64,000 nucleotides of DNA from Brevundimonas bacteroides DSM 4726. Its GTDB lineage: Bacteria; Pseudomonadota; Alphaproteobacteria; Caulobacterales; Caulobacteraceae. Position numbers and translations under genes: made by a program. The notes beneath the pieces were generated by a model. That model saw only the letters and a list, made by a program, of their open reading frames with translations. It did no database searches and was not told where the DNA came from. Shown here one piece after another: positions 1 to 11,023 of this stretch. How positions within the stretch are numbered: position 1 is the first letter of the stretch; every line of letters starts with the position of its first letter. The stretch is taken from positions 248,001-312,000 of the forward strand of contig NZ_JNIX01000009.1 in the NCBI RefSeq assembly GCF_000701445.1, written 5' to 3'.

Positions 1-26
1 TACAGCCCCATTCCGTAACGACAAGA

Positions 27-55
27 AGCCCTGACGGCGCGTTTCGCCAGGGGCT
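27..55 (+). terminator. Possible terminator hairpin upstream of pdhA
   Basis: AGCCC at 27-31 pairs with GGGCT at 51-55 around an imperfect inner stem. No T-run follows, so it is a weak candidate for the end of a transcript entering from the left. Nothing else is visible in bases 1-72. Confidence 0.3.
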
Positions 56-72
56 CAGCCCGGAGACGCCGG

Positions 73-1107
73 ATGGCGAGAGCCGCCCAGAAGACCTCGG
101 ATTCCAAGGCTTCGGCCAAGATTCCCAACGCGCCGACCGCGACCAAGGAAGAATTGCTCGCCTACTACCGCGAGATGGTCCTGATCCGCCGCTTCGAGGA
201 GCGCGCCGGACAGCTCTACGGCATGGGTCTGATCGGCGGCTTCTGCCACCTCTACATCGGCCAGGAGGCCGTGGCCGTGGGCGTCCAGGCCAGCGTCAAG
301 CAGGGCCACGACAAGATCATCACCGGCTACCGCGATCACGGCCACATGCTGGCCGCCGGCATGGACCCGAAAGAGGTCATGGCCGAACTCACCGGCCGGA
401 TCGGCGGTTCGTCCAAGGGCAAGGGCGGATCGATGCACATGTTCGATGTCCCGACCGGCTTCTACGGCGGCCACGGCATCGTCGGCGCCCAGGTGGCGCT
501 CGGCACGGGCCTGGCCTTCGCCGGCAAGTATCGTGGCGATGACTCGGTCGCCTTCGTCTATTTCGGCGACGGCGCGGCCAACCAGGGGCAGGTGTACGAG
601 AGCTTCAACATGGCCCAGCTGTGGAAGCTGCCGGCCATCTACATCATCGAGAACAACCAATACGCCATGGGCACGAGCATCGAACGCTCGTCCTCGACGA
701 CCGAGCTCTATATGCGCGGCTCAAGCTTCGGTATCCCCGGCGAACAGGTCGACGGCATGGACGTGCTGGCGGTCAAGGACGCAGTGGAGCGGGCGGTCAA
801 GCGCGCGCGGGCGGGCGAGGGGCCCTTTATCCTCGAAGTGAAGACCTACCGCTACCGCGGCCACTCCATGTCCGACCCGGCCAAATACCGCACCAAGGAA
901 GAGGTCGATGAGGTCAAGAAGACCCGCGACCCCATCGAGCACGTGAAGATGCTGCTCGACCAGGCCAAGGCCTCGGCGGACGAGATCAAGGCCATCGACG
1001 ACGAGATCAAATCGATCGTCGCCGAGGCGGTCCAGTTCGCCCAGGAGAGCCCGGAGCCGGATCCGTCCGAGCTCTATACCGACGTCTATGTGGAGGCAGC
1101 CCAGTGA
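73..1107 (+). CDS. pdhA: Pyruvate dehydrogenase E1 component, alpha subunit
   Basis: This is the thiamine-diphosphate-dependent alpha subunit of the E1 heterotetramer, which decarboxylates pyruvate and transfers the acetyl group to the E2 lipoyl arm. The 344-residue length is normal for the family. The ThDP motif runs from GDG (165-167) to NN (194-195), and the RGHSMSDP loop typical of E1-alpha lies near residue 263. The N-terminal 20 residues are low-complexity, as is common in alphaproteobacterial homologues. The stop overlaps the pdhB start by 4 nt, so the subunits are probably translationally coupled. Confidence 0.97.
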   Translation: MARAAQKTSDSKASAKIPNAPTATKEELLAYYREMVLIRRFEERAGQLYGMGLIGGFCHLYIGQEAVAVGVQASVKQGHDKIITGYRDHGHMLAAGMDPKEVMAELTGRIGGSSKGKGGSMHMFDVPTGFYGGHGIVGAQVALGTGLAFAGKYRGDDSVAFVYFGDGAANQGQVYESFNMAQLWKLPAIYIIENNQYAMGTSIERSSSTTELYMRGSSFGIPGEQVDGMDVLAVKDAVERAVKRARAGEGPFILEVKTYRYRGHSMSDPAKYRTKEEVDEVKKTRDPIEHVKMLLDQAKASADEIKAIDDEIKSIVAEAVQFAQESPEPDPSELYTDVYVEAAQ

Positions 1108-2498
1108 CCGACATTCTCATGCCGGCGCTGTCGCCCACCATGGAAGAGGGGACCCTCACCAAGTGGCACGTGAAGGCGGGCGACGTGGTCAAGGCAGGCG
1201 ACGTCATCGCCGAGATCGAGACCGACAAGGCGACCATGGAGGTCGAGGCCGTCGATGAGGGCGAGATCGCCGAAATCCTCGTCGCCGAGGGCTCCGAGAA
1301 CGTGAAGGTCAACGCCGTCATCGCGCGTCTGGCCGGCGAAGACGGCGGCGCGGCCAAGGCCTCGTCACCCGCGCCTGAGCCCAAGGCCGCGGAAACCAGC
1401 GTCACCCAGGACGGCGGCGCGGCCGCGTCCGGTTCCGGCGATCCGGAAAAGAAGGACGTCACCGCTGCGGCCCCCGCACCGAAGACGGAGCTCAAGGACC
1501 CCGAGATCCCCGCCGACGCCAAGCTCGTGAAGACAACCATCCGCGACGCTCTCCGCGACGCCATGGCCGAGGAGATGCGCCGCGACGAGGCCGTCTTCCT
1601 GATGGGCGAGGAAGTCGCCCAGTATCAGGGCGCCTACAAGGTCAGCCGCGAGCTGCTGCAGGAGTTCGGCGACCGCCGCGTGATCGACACCCCGATCACC
1701 GAATACGGGTTCGCGGGCGTCGGCGTGGGCGCGGCCATGAGCGGGCTCAAGCCCATCGTGGAATTCATGACCTTCAACTTCGCCATGCAGGCGATCGACC
1801 ACATCATCAACTCCGCCGCCAAGACGCTCTACATGTCCGGCGGCCAGATCCGCGCGCCGATCGTCTTCCGCGGCCCTAACGGCGCCGCCAGCCGCGTCGC
1901 CGCTCAGCACAGCCAGGACTATTCCAGCTGGTACGCCAATGTGCCCGGCCTGAAGGTCATCACGCCCTATGACGCCGCCGACGCCAAGGGCCTGCTGAAG
2001 GCCGCGATCCGCGATCCCAACCCCGTCGTCTTCCTCGAGCATGAGATGATGTACGGGCTGGAGTTCGATGTTCCGGAAGGGGATTACGTCCTGCCGATCG
2101 GCAAGGCCAAGGTCCGGCGCGAGGGAATCGACGTCACCGTCACGGCCCACAGCCGCATGGTCGGCTTCGCCCTTCAGGCGGCCGAACAGCTGGCCGGAGA
2201 GGGGATTTCGGTCGAGGTCGTCGATCTGCGCACCCTGCGTCCACTGGACCACGAGACCATCGTCAAAAGCGTCAAGAAGACCAACCGTCTGGTGTCGGCC
2301 GAAGAGGGCTGGGGCCCCATGGGCGTCGGCGCCGAGGTCGTGGCCCGCGTCATCGAACACGCTTTCGACTATCTCGACGCGCCGCCGTTGCGCGTGCATC
2401 AGGAAGACGTGCCGCTGCCCTATGCAGCGAACCTGGAGGCGCTGTCGCTTCCCGGAACCGACAAGATCATCAAGGCTGTGAGGGCTGTACTGGCATGA
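1104..2498 (+). CDS. pdhB: Pyruvate dehydrogenase E1 component, beta subunit, with N-terminal lipoyl domain
   Basis: This beta subunit of the E1 pyruvate dehydrogenase carries an extra biotinyl/lipoyl domain at residues 1-80, with the lipoyl lysine in the DKA motif at Lys42. An Ala/Pro-rich linker (about 81-140) precedes the transketolase-like E1-beta fold (about 141-464). A lipoyl domain fused to E1-beta is a known alphaproteobacterial arrangement; E1-beta without it is about 330 residues. The lipoyl region is nearly identical to that of the E2 gene downstream. It overlaps the genes on both sides by 4 nt. Confidence 0.97.
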   Translation: MTDILMPALSPTMEEGTLTKWHVKAGDVVKAGDVIAEIETDKATMEVEAVDEGEIAEILVAEGSENVKVNAVIARLAGEDGGAAKASSPAPEPKAAETSVTQDGGAAASGSGDPEKKDVTAAAPAPKTELKDPEIPADAKLVKTTIRDALRDAMAEEMRRDEAVFLMGEEVAQYQGAYKVSRELLQEFGDRRVIDTPITEYGFAGVGVGAAMSGLKPIVEFMTFNFAMQAIDHIINSAAKTLYMSGGQIRAPIVFRGPNGAASRVAAQHSQDYSSWYANVPGLKVITPYDAADAKGLLKAAIRDPNPVVFLEHEMMYGLEFDVPEGDYVLPIGKAKVRREGIDVTVTAHSRMVGFALQAAEQLAGEGISVEVVDLRTLRPLDHETIVKSVKKTNRLVSAEEGWGPMGVGAEVVARVIEHAFDYLDAPPLRVHQEDVPLPYAANLEALSLPGTDKIIKAVRAVLA

Positions 2499-2809
2499 CC
2501 GACGCGACCAACCGCACCGAAATCCAGGTCCCGGAGAGCGTGAAGGCCGATTCCCAGGCCATCGAGCTGTTCCGCTTCTGGTGGTCGAACAACGAGCCGG
2601 TGATGGCGATCAAGCCCGCCTTCGACGATCCAAAGGCCTATGGCCACATGCTGGCGATCGCCGCGCGCAACATCGCCCACGTCTATCATCAGGGCAAAGG
2701 CCGCGATGAGGCCGAGACCTACAAGCTGGTCATGGCCGGCCTGAACGAGGCGCTCAAGGGTCCGGGCTTCGAAACCATCACTGAAGGTAAGGCCCCGAGC
2801 GCCCAATGA
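2495..2809 (+). CDS. DUF5076 domain protein inside the pdh operon
   Basis: This 104-residue cytosolic protein has no signal peptide or membrane segment. It resembles DUF5076, whose function I do not know. Visible features are a central stretch with FRFWW (about 27-31) and an acidic/basic helical C-terminal half. It overlaps pdhB and pdhC by 4 nt each, so it must be co-translated with the complex. That position suggests an accessory or assembly role for pyruvate dehydrogenase, but nothing in the sequence shows a catalytic site. Confidence 0.85.
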   Translation: MTDATNRTEIQVPESVKADSQAIELFRFWWSNNEPVMAIKPAFDDPKAYGHMLAIAARNIAHVYHQGKGRDEAETYKLVMAGLNEALKGPGFETITEGKAPSAQ

Positions 2810-4116
2810 CCGACATCCTGATGCCCGCCCTGTCGCCCACGATGGAGGAGGGCGTCCTCGCCAAATGGCACGTCAAGGTCGGCGACACGGTCAAGGCCGG
2901 CGACGTCATCGCCGAGATCGAGACCGACAAGGCGACCATGGAGGTCGAAGCCGTCGACGAGGGCGAAATCACGGAAATCCTCGTCGCCGAGGGCTCCGAG
3001 AACGTGAAGGTCAACGCGCCGATCGCACGGCTGGCCGGAGACGACGCCGCGCCCGCCCCCAAGGCGGCTTCGAAGGCCGAAGGGCCCAAGCCGGCCCCGG
3101 CCGGTCACGAGAGCGGAGACAGCGTCGCCACGCCCCAGGGCGTCAAGTCGGCCGCCGAGGTCCTGGCCCCGGCCGCGTCTTCCAACGCCGGCGCATCCTC
3201 CGGTGACCGAATCTTCGCTTCGCCCCTGGCCCGCCGTCTGGCCAGGGAAGCGGGCCTGGACCTGAAGTCGCTCAAGGGCACCGGCCCGCGCGGCCGCATC
3301 GTCAAGGCCGACGTCGAAGCCGCCGGCAAGGGCGGGGCCACGCCCGCTCCGACGGCTCAGGCCACAGCCTCCCCGACCGCCGAGCCGCGCAAGGTCCAGT
3401 CCCTGGCCCAGATGGGCATCCCCGACGGCAGCTACGACCTCGTCCCGCTGGACGGGATGCGCAAGGCCATCGCGCGTCGGATGACCGACAGCTTCCGCGA
3501 CGTCCCTCACTTCCCCCTGACCATCGACTGCGAGATCGATGGCCTCATGTCGGTGCGGGCCAAGGTCAACGCCATGCTGGAGCCGCAGGGCATCAAGGTC
3601 TCGGTCAACGACTTCGTCATCAAGGCCGCCGCGCTCGCTCTGAAGGCCGTGCCGGAGGCCAACGCCAGCTACAGCCCCGAGGGCCTGGTGATGCACCACC
3701 ACGCCGACATCGCCATGGCGGTGGCCATCGAGGGCGGCCTGATCACCCCGATCATCCGCAAGGCCGAGACCAAGTCCCTGTCGCAGATCGCGACCGAGGC
3801 CAAGGACCTGGCCAAGCGCGCCCGCGACCGCAAGCTGAAGCCCGAGGAGTTCCAGGGCGGCACCTTCAGCGTCTCGAACCTCGGCATGTTCGGGATCAAG
3901 GCCTTCGCCTCGATCATCAACGAGCCCCAGGGCGCGATCATGAGCGTCGGCGCGGGCGAACAGCGACCTGTCGTGAAGAACGGCCAGTTGGCCGTTGCCA
4001 CCGTGATGACCGTCACCCTGACCTGCGATCACCGCGTGGTCGACGGCGCGACGGGCGCGAAGTTTCTGCAGGCCTTCAAACCCCTGATCGAAGATCCCGT
4101 CACGATGCTGGCGTAA
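2806..4116 (+). CDS. pdhC: Pyruvate dehydrogenase E2, dihydrolipoamide acetyltransferase
   Basis: This is the core acetyltransferase, which moves the acetyl group from the lipoyl arm to CoA. Domains in order are one lipoyl domain (1-80, lysine in the DKA motif at Lys42), an Ala/Pro linker, the peripheral subunit-binding domain (about 136-172, beginning [11 protein letters not shown]) and the catalytic domain. The active-site motif DHRVVDG has its histidine at about residue 409. The 436-residue length fits a single-lipoyl alphaproteobacterial E2. The start overlaps the DUF5076 gene by 4 nt. Confidence 0.97.
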   Translation: MTDILMPALSPTMEEGVLAKWHVKVGDTVKAGDVIAEIETDKATMEVEAVDEGEITEILVAEGSENVKVNAPIARLAGDDAAPAPKAASKAEGPKPAPAGHESGDSVATPQGVKSAAEVLAPAASSNAGASSGDRIFASPLARRLAREAGLDLKSLKGTGPRGRIVKADVEAAGKGGATPAPTAQATASPTAEPRKVQSLAQMGIPDGSYDLVPLDGMRKAIARRMTDSFRDVPHFPLTIDCEIDGLMSVRAKVNAMLEPQGIKVSVNDFVIKAAALALKAVPEANASYSPEGLVMHHHADIAMAVAIEGGLITPIIRKAETKSLSQIATEAKDLAKRARDRKLKPEEFQGGTFSVSNLGMFGIKAFASIINEPQGAIMSVGAGEQRPVVKNGQLAVATVMTVTLTCDHRVVDGATGAKFLQAFKPLIEDPVTMLA

Positions 4117-4120
4117 GGTC

Positions 4121-4600
4121 ATGACCTCGGTCTTCGACTTCACCGCGGCGGGCATCGACGGGACCGAGGTTCCGCTGGAGCAGTTTCGCGGTCAGGCGCT
4201 GTTGATCGTCAACACAGCCTCTCGCTGCGGCCACACCGGCCAGTACGCCGGGCTTGAGGCGCTGCATGAGAAGTATGCGGACAAGCCGTTCCAGGTGCTA
4301 GGCTTTCCCTGCAACCAGTTTGGCGCGCAGGAGCCGGGGAGGGCGGCGGAGATCGCCGCCTTCTGCTCTTCGACCTATGGGGTGAAGTTCCCGCTGTTCG
4401 ACAAGATCGAGGTCAACGGCCCCGGCCGCCATCCGCTCTACGCCTGGCTGACCGAGCAGAAGAAGGGCTTCCTGGGCAGCCGCGATATCAAATGGAACTT
4501 CACCAAGTTCCTGACGGACCGCGAGGGCCGGGTGGTCGCCCGCTACGCCCCGCAGGTCGAGCCCGCCGCGCTTGAGCCGGACATCGAACGCCTTCTATAA
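4121..4600 (+). CDS. Glutathione peroxidase family protein
   Basis: This thiol peroxidase reduces hydroperoxides. The catalytic cysteine is Cys36 in NTASRCGHTGQY, and the partner motifs GFPCNQFGAQEPG and KWNFTKF supply the usual Gln, Trp and Asn. It has a Cys rather than a selenocysteine and is 159 residues, typical of bacterial BtuE/Gpx proteins that often work with thioredoxin. It starts 4 bp after the pdhC stop and so is probably read through from the pdh operon. Confidence 0.93.
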   Translation: MTSVFDFTAAGIDGTEVPLEQFRGQALLIVNTASRCGHTGQYAGLEALHEKYADKPFQVLGFPCNQFGAQEPGRAAEIAAFCSSTYGVKFPLFDKIEVNGPGRHPLYAWLTEQKKGFLGSRDIKWNFTKFLTDREGRVVARYAPQVEPAALEPDIERLL

Positions 4601-4630
4601 CAACGACCTGACTGTTCGCAGGGAGGGTGG

Positions 4631-5590
4631 ATGAGCAGACCCGCCGAGCCCATCCCGGCCTGCGCTGCGTGTGGCGAGGAACTTCTCGGCCGTTTCTGTC
4701 ACGCCTGCGGCCAGGACACGCGCATCCGGTCGAGGCCTCTGCGGGCCTTGCTGAGCGAAGCCTTCTCGGAATTTAGCTTGGTCGACGGCAAGCTCGCCCG
4801 CACCATCTCCGTCCTTGCCGTGCGTCCCGGGCACCTGTTGCAGGCCTATCGGGACGGCGCGAGCTCTCTCTATGTCACGCCTCTCAAACTGTTCGTGGCG
4901 TCCACGGCGCTGTTTCTGTCGGTGATGAACTTCAGCTCCACCACCCTCTACCAGTACACTTGGAAGGTGGATGAGCCCGGCCAACCGCTGACCGTCCTCT
5001 ACGATCCCGACGACTATGACGTTCGCATCGACGGGGCGACCGAACAGGACCGCTGGCTGCAACCCCATGTCGAGCCTTCCATAGACCCCCAGGTCGCTGC
5101 GGCGCTGGAGGCGGCAGCGGCGGCGACCACAGATCCCCTCGAGCGCGAAGCCATCCGTTACGAGATCGTGGCGAACGCCGAGGAGGCGCGGATGACCGAC
5201 CGGCTGTCGGCCTGGCTGCCCAACGTCCTGTGGCTGCTGCTGCCGCTCTACGCGCTCGGACTCGTGCCGCTGTTCGGGCGGTCGGGACTGCTTCTGGATC
5301 ACATCGTCTTCGCCATGTGGGCACACGCCGTGGCCTTCCTGATGGCGATGGGCATGGCGGCTCTGAATGGCCGGGGGGCCAATCTGAACGGGGCGCTTTT
5401 GACCGTTCCCTATCTCGGCTACTTCACGATCGCGGCGGCCCACTACTACGCCATGCCGCTCTGGCAGGCCTTCTGGCGCGGGCTCGTCCATCTGGCCTGC
5501 TATGTCGGCCTGATCCTCATCCCGACGGCCTTCATCATCTACATGACCGTCATGGACTGGAACGCGTTCTGGACCTGGATGATGGCCTGA
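4631..5590 (+). CDS. DUF3667 family membrane protein with N-terminal zinc ribbon
   Basis: The 319-residue protein begins with a four-cysteine zinc ribbon (CAACGEELLGRFCHACGQ, about residues 11-28). A DUF3667-like region and several hydrophobic segments follow: one near residue 90 and four or five in the C-terminal half (about 195-315). The family's function is unknown. It lies between glutathione peroxidase and lpdA on the same strand, but 98 bp separates it from lpdA, so lpdA may have its own promoter. Confidence 0.8.
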   Translation: MSRPAEPIPACAACGEELLGRFCHACGQDTRIRSRPLRALLSEAFSEFSLVDGKLARTISVLAVRPGHLLQAYRDGASSLYVTPLKLFVASTALFLSVMNFSSTTLYQYTWKVDEPGQPLTVLYDPDDYDVRIDGATEQDRWLQPHVEPSIDPQVAAALEAAAAATTDPLEREAIRYEIVANAEEARMTDRLSAWLPNVLWLLLPLYALGLVPLFGRSGLLLDHIVFAMWAHAVAFLMAMGMAALNGRGANLNGALLTVPYLGYFTIAAAHYYAMPLWQAFWRGLVHLACYVGLILIPTAFIIYMTVMDWNAFWTWMMA

Positions 5591-5688
5591 ACGCCCGGTC
5601 ACGGCTGGTTACCGGAAGCCGACGCGGCCTATGCGGCCGGGGAGGGGACCGCTAGAAGCCGCCAAAGACCTGAAGCATCGGAGACCCT

Positions 5689-7095
<1,407 letters not shown>

Positions 7096-7101
7096 GGCAC
7101 G

Positions 7102-7284
7102 TCAGCGCTTCTTGCCGAGCTCGGCCGCGATGTCCTTGGTCATGCGGCCGACCTTGCGGTGGGCGGCCATGATCTGGTCTCGTGTCACTCCCCAGCGCTT
7201 CATCCAGTACTCGACGGCCTGTCGCTCGGAGAGGTCGAGACGATCCTTGTCGATGAAGCCGCGCTTGTCCTTCAGGCCGGCCAT
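7102..7284 (-). CDS. DUF3606 family small protein
   Basis: This 60-residue basic protein matches the DUF3606 pattern: a short helix rich in charges, then YWMKRWGVTRDQIMAAHRKVG and a Lys/Arg-rich tail. Its function is unknown. It is convergent with lpdA, with only 6 bp between the stops, and lies 59 bp downstream of the GNAT gene. Confidence 0.7.
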   Translation of the reverse strand: MAGLKDKRGFIDKDRLDLSERQAVEYWMKRWGVTRDQIMAAHRKVGRMTKDIAAELGKKR

Positions 7285-7343
7285 GAGGGCGTCTCCGTTT
7301 ATCGCCTAAGATATATTATGAGAAATAGACGACATGGGTCGGC

Positions 7344-7772
7344 TCATGTCCTGATACGGAAATGGTAGCCAAGCCGCTCGAATCCTTCGCGATCGTAGAA
7401 GCGATGGGCGTCAGTGCGCGCGAGCCCCGAGTCCAGATGCACCTCGCTTCGTCCCTCGGTCCTGGCGACCGCCTTCACAAGATCCACCAGCGCCTTGCCG
7501 ACGCCCGTCGATCGCTCGGCGTCGCTGACGACCAGATCGTCGATCTGCAGGATCCGACCGCAGTACAGCAGCTCCATCGGCCGCACGCCCGCGACCCCGA
7601 CCACGGCGCCGTCACGCATGGCCGCGAAAACTCTGAAGCCATCGGCGATGCGCATTCGCCGGACCATGGCGAGATAATCGGCCTCCCTCAGATGGGGCCT
7701 CAACTGCGCCATCACCGGCCAGGTCTGCGCCAGGCCGTCGTCGTCGATCTCTTCGATTTCCAAGGCGCTCAT
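7344..7772 (-). CDS. GNAT family N-acetyltransferase
   Basis: This 142-residue acetyl-CoA-dependent acyltransferase has an unknown substrate. The acetyl-CoA loop is visible as STGVGKALVDLV, followed by the Asp/Arg-rich helix and YDREGFERLGYHF, the usual GNAT ending. I chose the ATG at 7772, which overlaps the upstream metallo-hydrolase stop by 4 nt, over an ATG 10 codons earlier that would overlap the neighbour more deeply. It ends a run of overlapping genes from tmk downward. Confidence 0.85.
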   Translation of the reverse strand: MSALEIEEIDDDGLAQTWPVMAQLRPHLREADYLAMVRRMRIADGFRVFAAMRDGAVVGVAGVRPMELLYCGRILQIDDLVVSDAERSTGVGKALVDLVKAVARTEGRSEVHLDSGLARTDAHRFYDREGFERLGYHFRIRT

Positions 7773-8581
7773 CCTGGCTCCAGAGCCAGCGTCGCCGACC
7801 AACCGTCATAAGCGACCTCGACTCCGGCCGGCGTCACGGCCGCCAGCGCGTTGTAGTCCAGATCGATGTGCAGATTGGTCAGCACGGCGCGTTCCACATC
7901 GGCCGCCGCGATCCAGGCCAGCGCCTGATCGACGTGGGCGTGGGTCGGATGCCGGGTCCAGCGCAAGGCGTCGATGATCCAGAGGGCCGAGCCCCGCACG
8001 GCCTCGATCGCCGTGTCATCCAGATCGGAGATGTCGCTGGAATAGCTCACTGGCCCCAGGCGATAGCCGACCGACCGGATCGGCCCGTGCGCCTGATCGA
8101 AGGTCACGACCGGGATGGCCCCGCCCGGACCTTCTACCGCCCACGCCACGCCATGTGGCGGCAGATCATGCGCCTCGACGATGGCCGGATAGCCTTCCTT
8201 GGACTCGAAGATGTAGTCGAAGCGCGTTGTAAGCGCTGACTTTGTCGCCTGGTCCATCCAGGCCGGGACGCGCTTTCGCCGACGCAAGGCGAACACCCGC
8301 AGATCGTCGATCCCGTGCGTCTGGTCGGCGTGATCGTGGGTATAGAGCACCGCGTCCACCCGGCTCGCCCCGGCCGCCAGCATCTGCTCGCGCAGGTCCG
8401 GCGAGGTGTCGATCAGGACCGCCGTCTCGCCGTCTGGGCCGCGCCGCCGGGCCAGCATGGAACAGCGGGTCCGCCGGTTCCTGGGCTCGGCCGGGTCGCA
8501 GACCCCCCAGTCGCCATCGCCGCGCGGCACCCCGCCCGACGAGCCGCAACCCAGGACAGTGACATCCAGCGCGTCGCTCAC
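7769..8581 (-). CDS. MBL-fold metallo-hydrolase, PhnP-like
   Basis: The 270-residue metallo-beta-lactamase-fold protein contains the metal motif THDHADQTHG (HxHxDH), followed by GIDDLR as in PhnP-type cyclic phosphodiesterases and related hydrolases. SYSSDISDLDD and a late NLHIDLDY supply further ligands. The start is a GTG at 8581 that forms a GTGA overlap with the tatD stop; no ATG fits this junction. The substrate cannot be read from sequence. Genes of this type commonly follow tatD in alphaproteobacteria. Confidence 0.88.
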   Translation of the reverse strand: MSDALDVTVLGCGSSGGVPRGDGDWGVCDPAEPRNRRTRCSMLARRRGPDGETAVLIDTSPDLREQMLAAGASRVDAVLYTHDHADQTHGIDDLRVFALRRRKRVPAWMDQATKSALTTRFDYIFESKEGYPAIVEAHDLPPHGVAWAVEGPGGAIPVVTFDQAHGPIRSVGYRLGPVSYSSDISDLDDTAIEAVRGSALWIIDALRWTRHPTHAHVDQALAWIAAADVERAVLTNLHIDLDYNALAAVTPAGVEVAYDGWSATLALEPG

Positions 8582-9366
8582 ACGCCCTCCGGCCTCGGAA
8601 TGCGATCGAACAGGGCGAAAAAGGCGTCTGTGGTCCGCGCCTCCGCCTCCTCGCGGCTCCAGCCCCGGATATCGGCCAGCGCCTGCAGCACATGGCCGAT
8701 GTAGGCGGGCTCGTTTCGCCGACCCCGATGCGGCACGGGCGCCAGGTAGGGACAGTCCGTCTCGACGATGATCCGCTCGGCCGGCATGGCGCGGATGACG
8801 GCCCTCACATCCTCGGCCGCCTTGAAGGTGGCGATGCCTGAGACCGAGAACCACGCGCCCATTTCTCTTGCCTGTTCGGCCAGTTCCGCCCCGCTGGTGT
8901 AGCAGTGCATGAGGAACCGGAAGGGTCCGTCCGCCGCCTCCTCCCTCAGGATCGCTCCCATCCGGTCGTCGGCTTGGCGCGTATGGACCACTAGCGGCAG
9001 CCCCGTCCGGCGCGCGGCGGCGATGTGCGTGCGGAACACCGCCTCCTGCTGGTCGCGGGGGCTGAGGTCGTAGTGGAAATCGAGCCCGCACTCCCCGATG
9101 CCGACCACGCGTGGCCGCTCCGCCAGGTCGATCAGGACCTCAGGCGTCACATGAAGATGGTCCTTGGCCTCATGCGGATGGACCCCGACGGTGCACCAGA
9201 TGTCCGGATGCGCCATGGCCAGCGAGTGCGTGGCCTCGAACGTCGACAGCTTGTCCGAAATCTCGACCATCATGCCGACACCCGCTTCACGCGCCCGGGC
9301 GATGACGGCGTCGCGGTCCTCGTCGAACTGCGGCGCGTGCAGGTTCACATGGCTGTCGATGAGCAT
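8578..9366 (-). CDS. tatD: TatD family metal-dependent hydrolase
   Basis: This 262-residue TIM-barrel protein belongs to the TatD DNase family. It carries GECGLDFHYD (metal-binding Glu region), VVHTRQAD, LMHCYTSG and ETDCPYLAP, all characteristic. The N-terminal motif reads DSHVNLH (residues 4-10), so the second histidine of the usual HxH metal pair is Asn8. The start shares TGATG with the holB stop. Fold assignment is secure; metal use may differ from the classical enzymes. Confidence 0.92.
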   Translation of the reverse strand: MLIDSHVNLHAPQFDEDRDAVIARAREAGVGMMVEISDKLSTFEATHSLAMAHPDIWCTVGVHPHEAKDHLHVTPEVLIDLAERPRVVGIGECGLDFHYDLSPRDQQEAVFRTHIAAARRTGLPLVVHTRQADDRMGAILREEAADGPFRFLMHCYTSGAELAEQAREMGAWFSVSGIATFKAAEDVRAVIRAMPAERIIVETDCPYLAPVPHRGRRNEPAYIGHVLQALADIRGWSREEAEARTTDAFFALFDRIPRPEGV

Positions 9367-10343
9367 CAGGCGGCCCTGTCGCGCGTTCGCTTCAGGTCCG
9401 CAAGCGCGGCCGCCAGAAGGTCGGCGCGATCGAGGTTAACCGCCGCCGCCCGTTCCGGCAGGTCGGTCAGACGCCCCCACAGCTCGGACCACGCCTCCCC
9501 CCTGCCCTCGGCCGCCAGCGCCCGATCCCGCACGGCCGCGGCGAGCCGCTCCATCAGGGCCTCGAACCGCGCCTGCCCCTCCGCGCCCCGGAAGCCGTCG
9601 GCGACAGACAGCGCCTCGGCGGCGTCGATCTGGCCCTCATCCACCCATCGCCGGGCGAGCGCGTCCAGCGCCAGACTGGTGCTCGACGCCAGCGCCAGCG
9701 CCGCCCCCGGCGATCCCCGCGCCATGTCCGCGATCCGGTCGGCTTCGGCTGTGTCCAGTTCGGTCTGGCGCTCGACCAGCCGGGCGATGTCCGAGCGCTC
9801 CATCGCCGGAAAGGTCAGCCGCCGGCACCGAGACCGGATCGTTGCCAGCAATCGGCCGGGCGCATGGGTCACCAGAAACAGCACGCCACGCTCGGGCGGT
9901 TCCTCAAGAACCTTCAGCAAGGCGTTGGCGGCGTTGACGTTCAGATCGTCAGCCGCGTCGATGATGGCCACCCGATAGGGCGCCTGCGACGGGCTCTTGG
10001 CGAAGAACTCCGGCAGGTCGCGGGCCTGATCCACCGAGATCGACTTCTTGGTCTTGCCGCCCTCGACCAGCCGCTCCAGCACCAGCAGATCGGGATGAGA
10101 TTGCGCGGAGATCAGCTGGCTGACCGGATCGCCCGGCGCCGCCCCGAGGGGCCCCCGTGGGGCGTCGTGCCGTGCCCCCAGTAGGGTCCGCGCCGCGCGA
10201 TAGGCGAACGTCGCTTTGCCGATCCCCTCCGGCCCGCACAACAGCCAGGCATGGTGCAGCCGCCCCCGCTCGCGCGCGTCGACGAAGGCCCGCTCTGCGG
10301 CCTCCGATGGGACGAGGTCGAACCGGTCGCGCGGATGGCTCAC
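9366..10343 (-). CDS. holB: DNA polymerase III subunit delta-prime
   Basis: This clamp-loader subunit of the replicative polymerase is an AAA+ ATPase-like protein. The Walker A region appears as GPEGIGKATFAY near the N-terminus, and the sensor/SRC region as SRCRRLTF. I chose the GTG at 10343 because it overlaps the tmk stop as GTGA. An ATG eight codons upstream would extend 24 nt further into tmk. The product is 325 residues. The tmk-holB order is widely conserved. The metG gene often found between holB and tatD in relatives is absent here. Confidence 0.93.
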   Translation of the reverse strand: MSHPRDRFDLVPSEAAERAFVDARERGRLHHAWLLCGPEGIGKATFAYRAARTLLGARHDAPRGPLGAAPGDPVSQLISAQSHPDLLVLERLVEGGKTKKSISVDQARDLPEFFAKSPSQAPYRVAIIDAADDLNVNAANALLKVLEEPPERGVLFLVTHAPGRLLATIRSRCRRLTFPAMERSDIARLVERQTELDTAEADRIADMARGSPGAALALASSTSLALDALARRWVDEGQIDAAEALSVADGFRGAEGQARFEALMERLAAAVRDRALAAEGRGEAWSELWGRLTDLPERAAAVNLDRADLLAAALADLKRTRDRAA

Positions 10344-10963
10344 AGCAGAGGCTCCAAAGCCGCCCACACCCGCTCGGCGACGGCGTCGGGATCACCACTG
10401 GCGTCGATCAGGCGGCAACGATCCGGGTTGGCCTCGACAACCGCGCGGAAGCCGTCCCGCAGCCGGGCGTGGAAGGTCGCGCCTTTCGATTCGAACCGCG
10501 TCTCGGCCGCGCCACGTCCCAAGGCCCGCTCCAGCCCGACCTCGAACGGCAGGTCGAACACCAGCGTCAGGTCCGGCTGACGCTCGCCGACCACCCCGCG
10601 TTCCAGCGCCGCGACGAGTTCCAGGTCCGCCCCGCCCGCCAGACCCTGATAGACCCGGCTGGAGTCGGCGAAACGATCGCAGACGACCCAACGCCCGGCC
10701 TCGAGCGCCGGAGCGATCGTCCGCTCCAGATGATCCGACCGCGCGGCGTACATGAGCAGCAGTTCCGTCCGGGCCGACCATCGCTCCGCCGTGCCCGATA
10801 CGACCAGCGCCCGGATGTCCTCGGCGCCCGGCGATCCCCCCGGCTCGCGCGTCCGCAGGACGTCGAGACCACGCGCCGCCAGCCGCTCGACCAGCCGCGC
10901 CGCCTGGGTGGACTTGCCGGTCCCCTCCCCGCCTTCGAATGTGATGAACCTGCCACGAGTCAC
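10340..10963 (-). CDS. tmk: Thymidylate kinase
   Basis: This enzyme phosphorylates dTMP to dTDP in DNA precursor synthesis. The P-loop is FEGGEGTGKST near residue 10, the DRF motif (CDRFADSS) binds dTMP, and the length of 207 residues is normal. It heads a chain of genes overlapping by 3-4 nt (holB, tatD, metallo-hydrolase, GNAT). It follows rlpA by 60 bp on the same strand. Confidence 0.96.
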   Translation of the reverse strand: MTRGRFITFEGGEGTGKSTQAARLVERLAARGLDVLRTREPGGSPGAEDIRALVVSGTAERWSARTELLLMYAARSDHLERTIAPALEAGRWVVCDRFADSSRVYQGLAGGADLELVAALERGVVGERQPDLTLVFDLPFEVGLERALGRGAAETRFESKGATFHARLRDGFRAVVEANPDRCRLIDASGDPDAVAERVWAALEPLL

Positions 10964-11023
10964 GCCGGCACAATGGCGGGGCGCGGCGACGGGGCCAAGG
11001 CCGCGCCGCCCGGAAAGTGGGGA

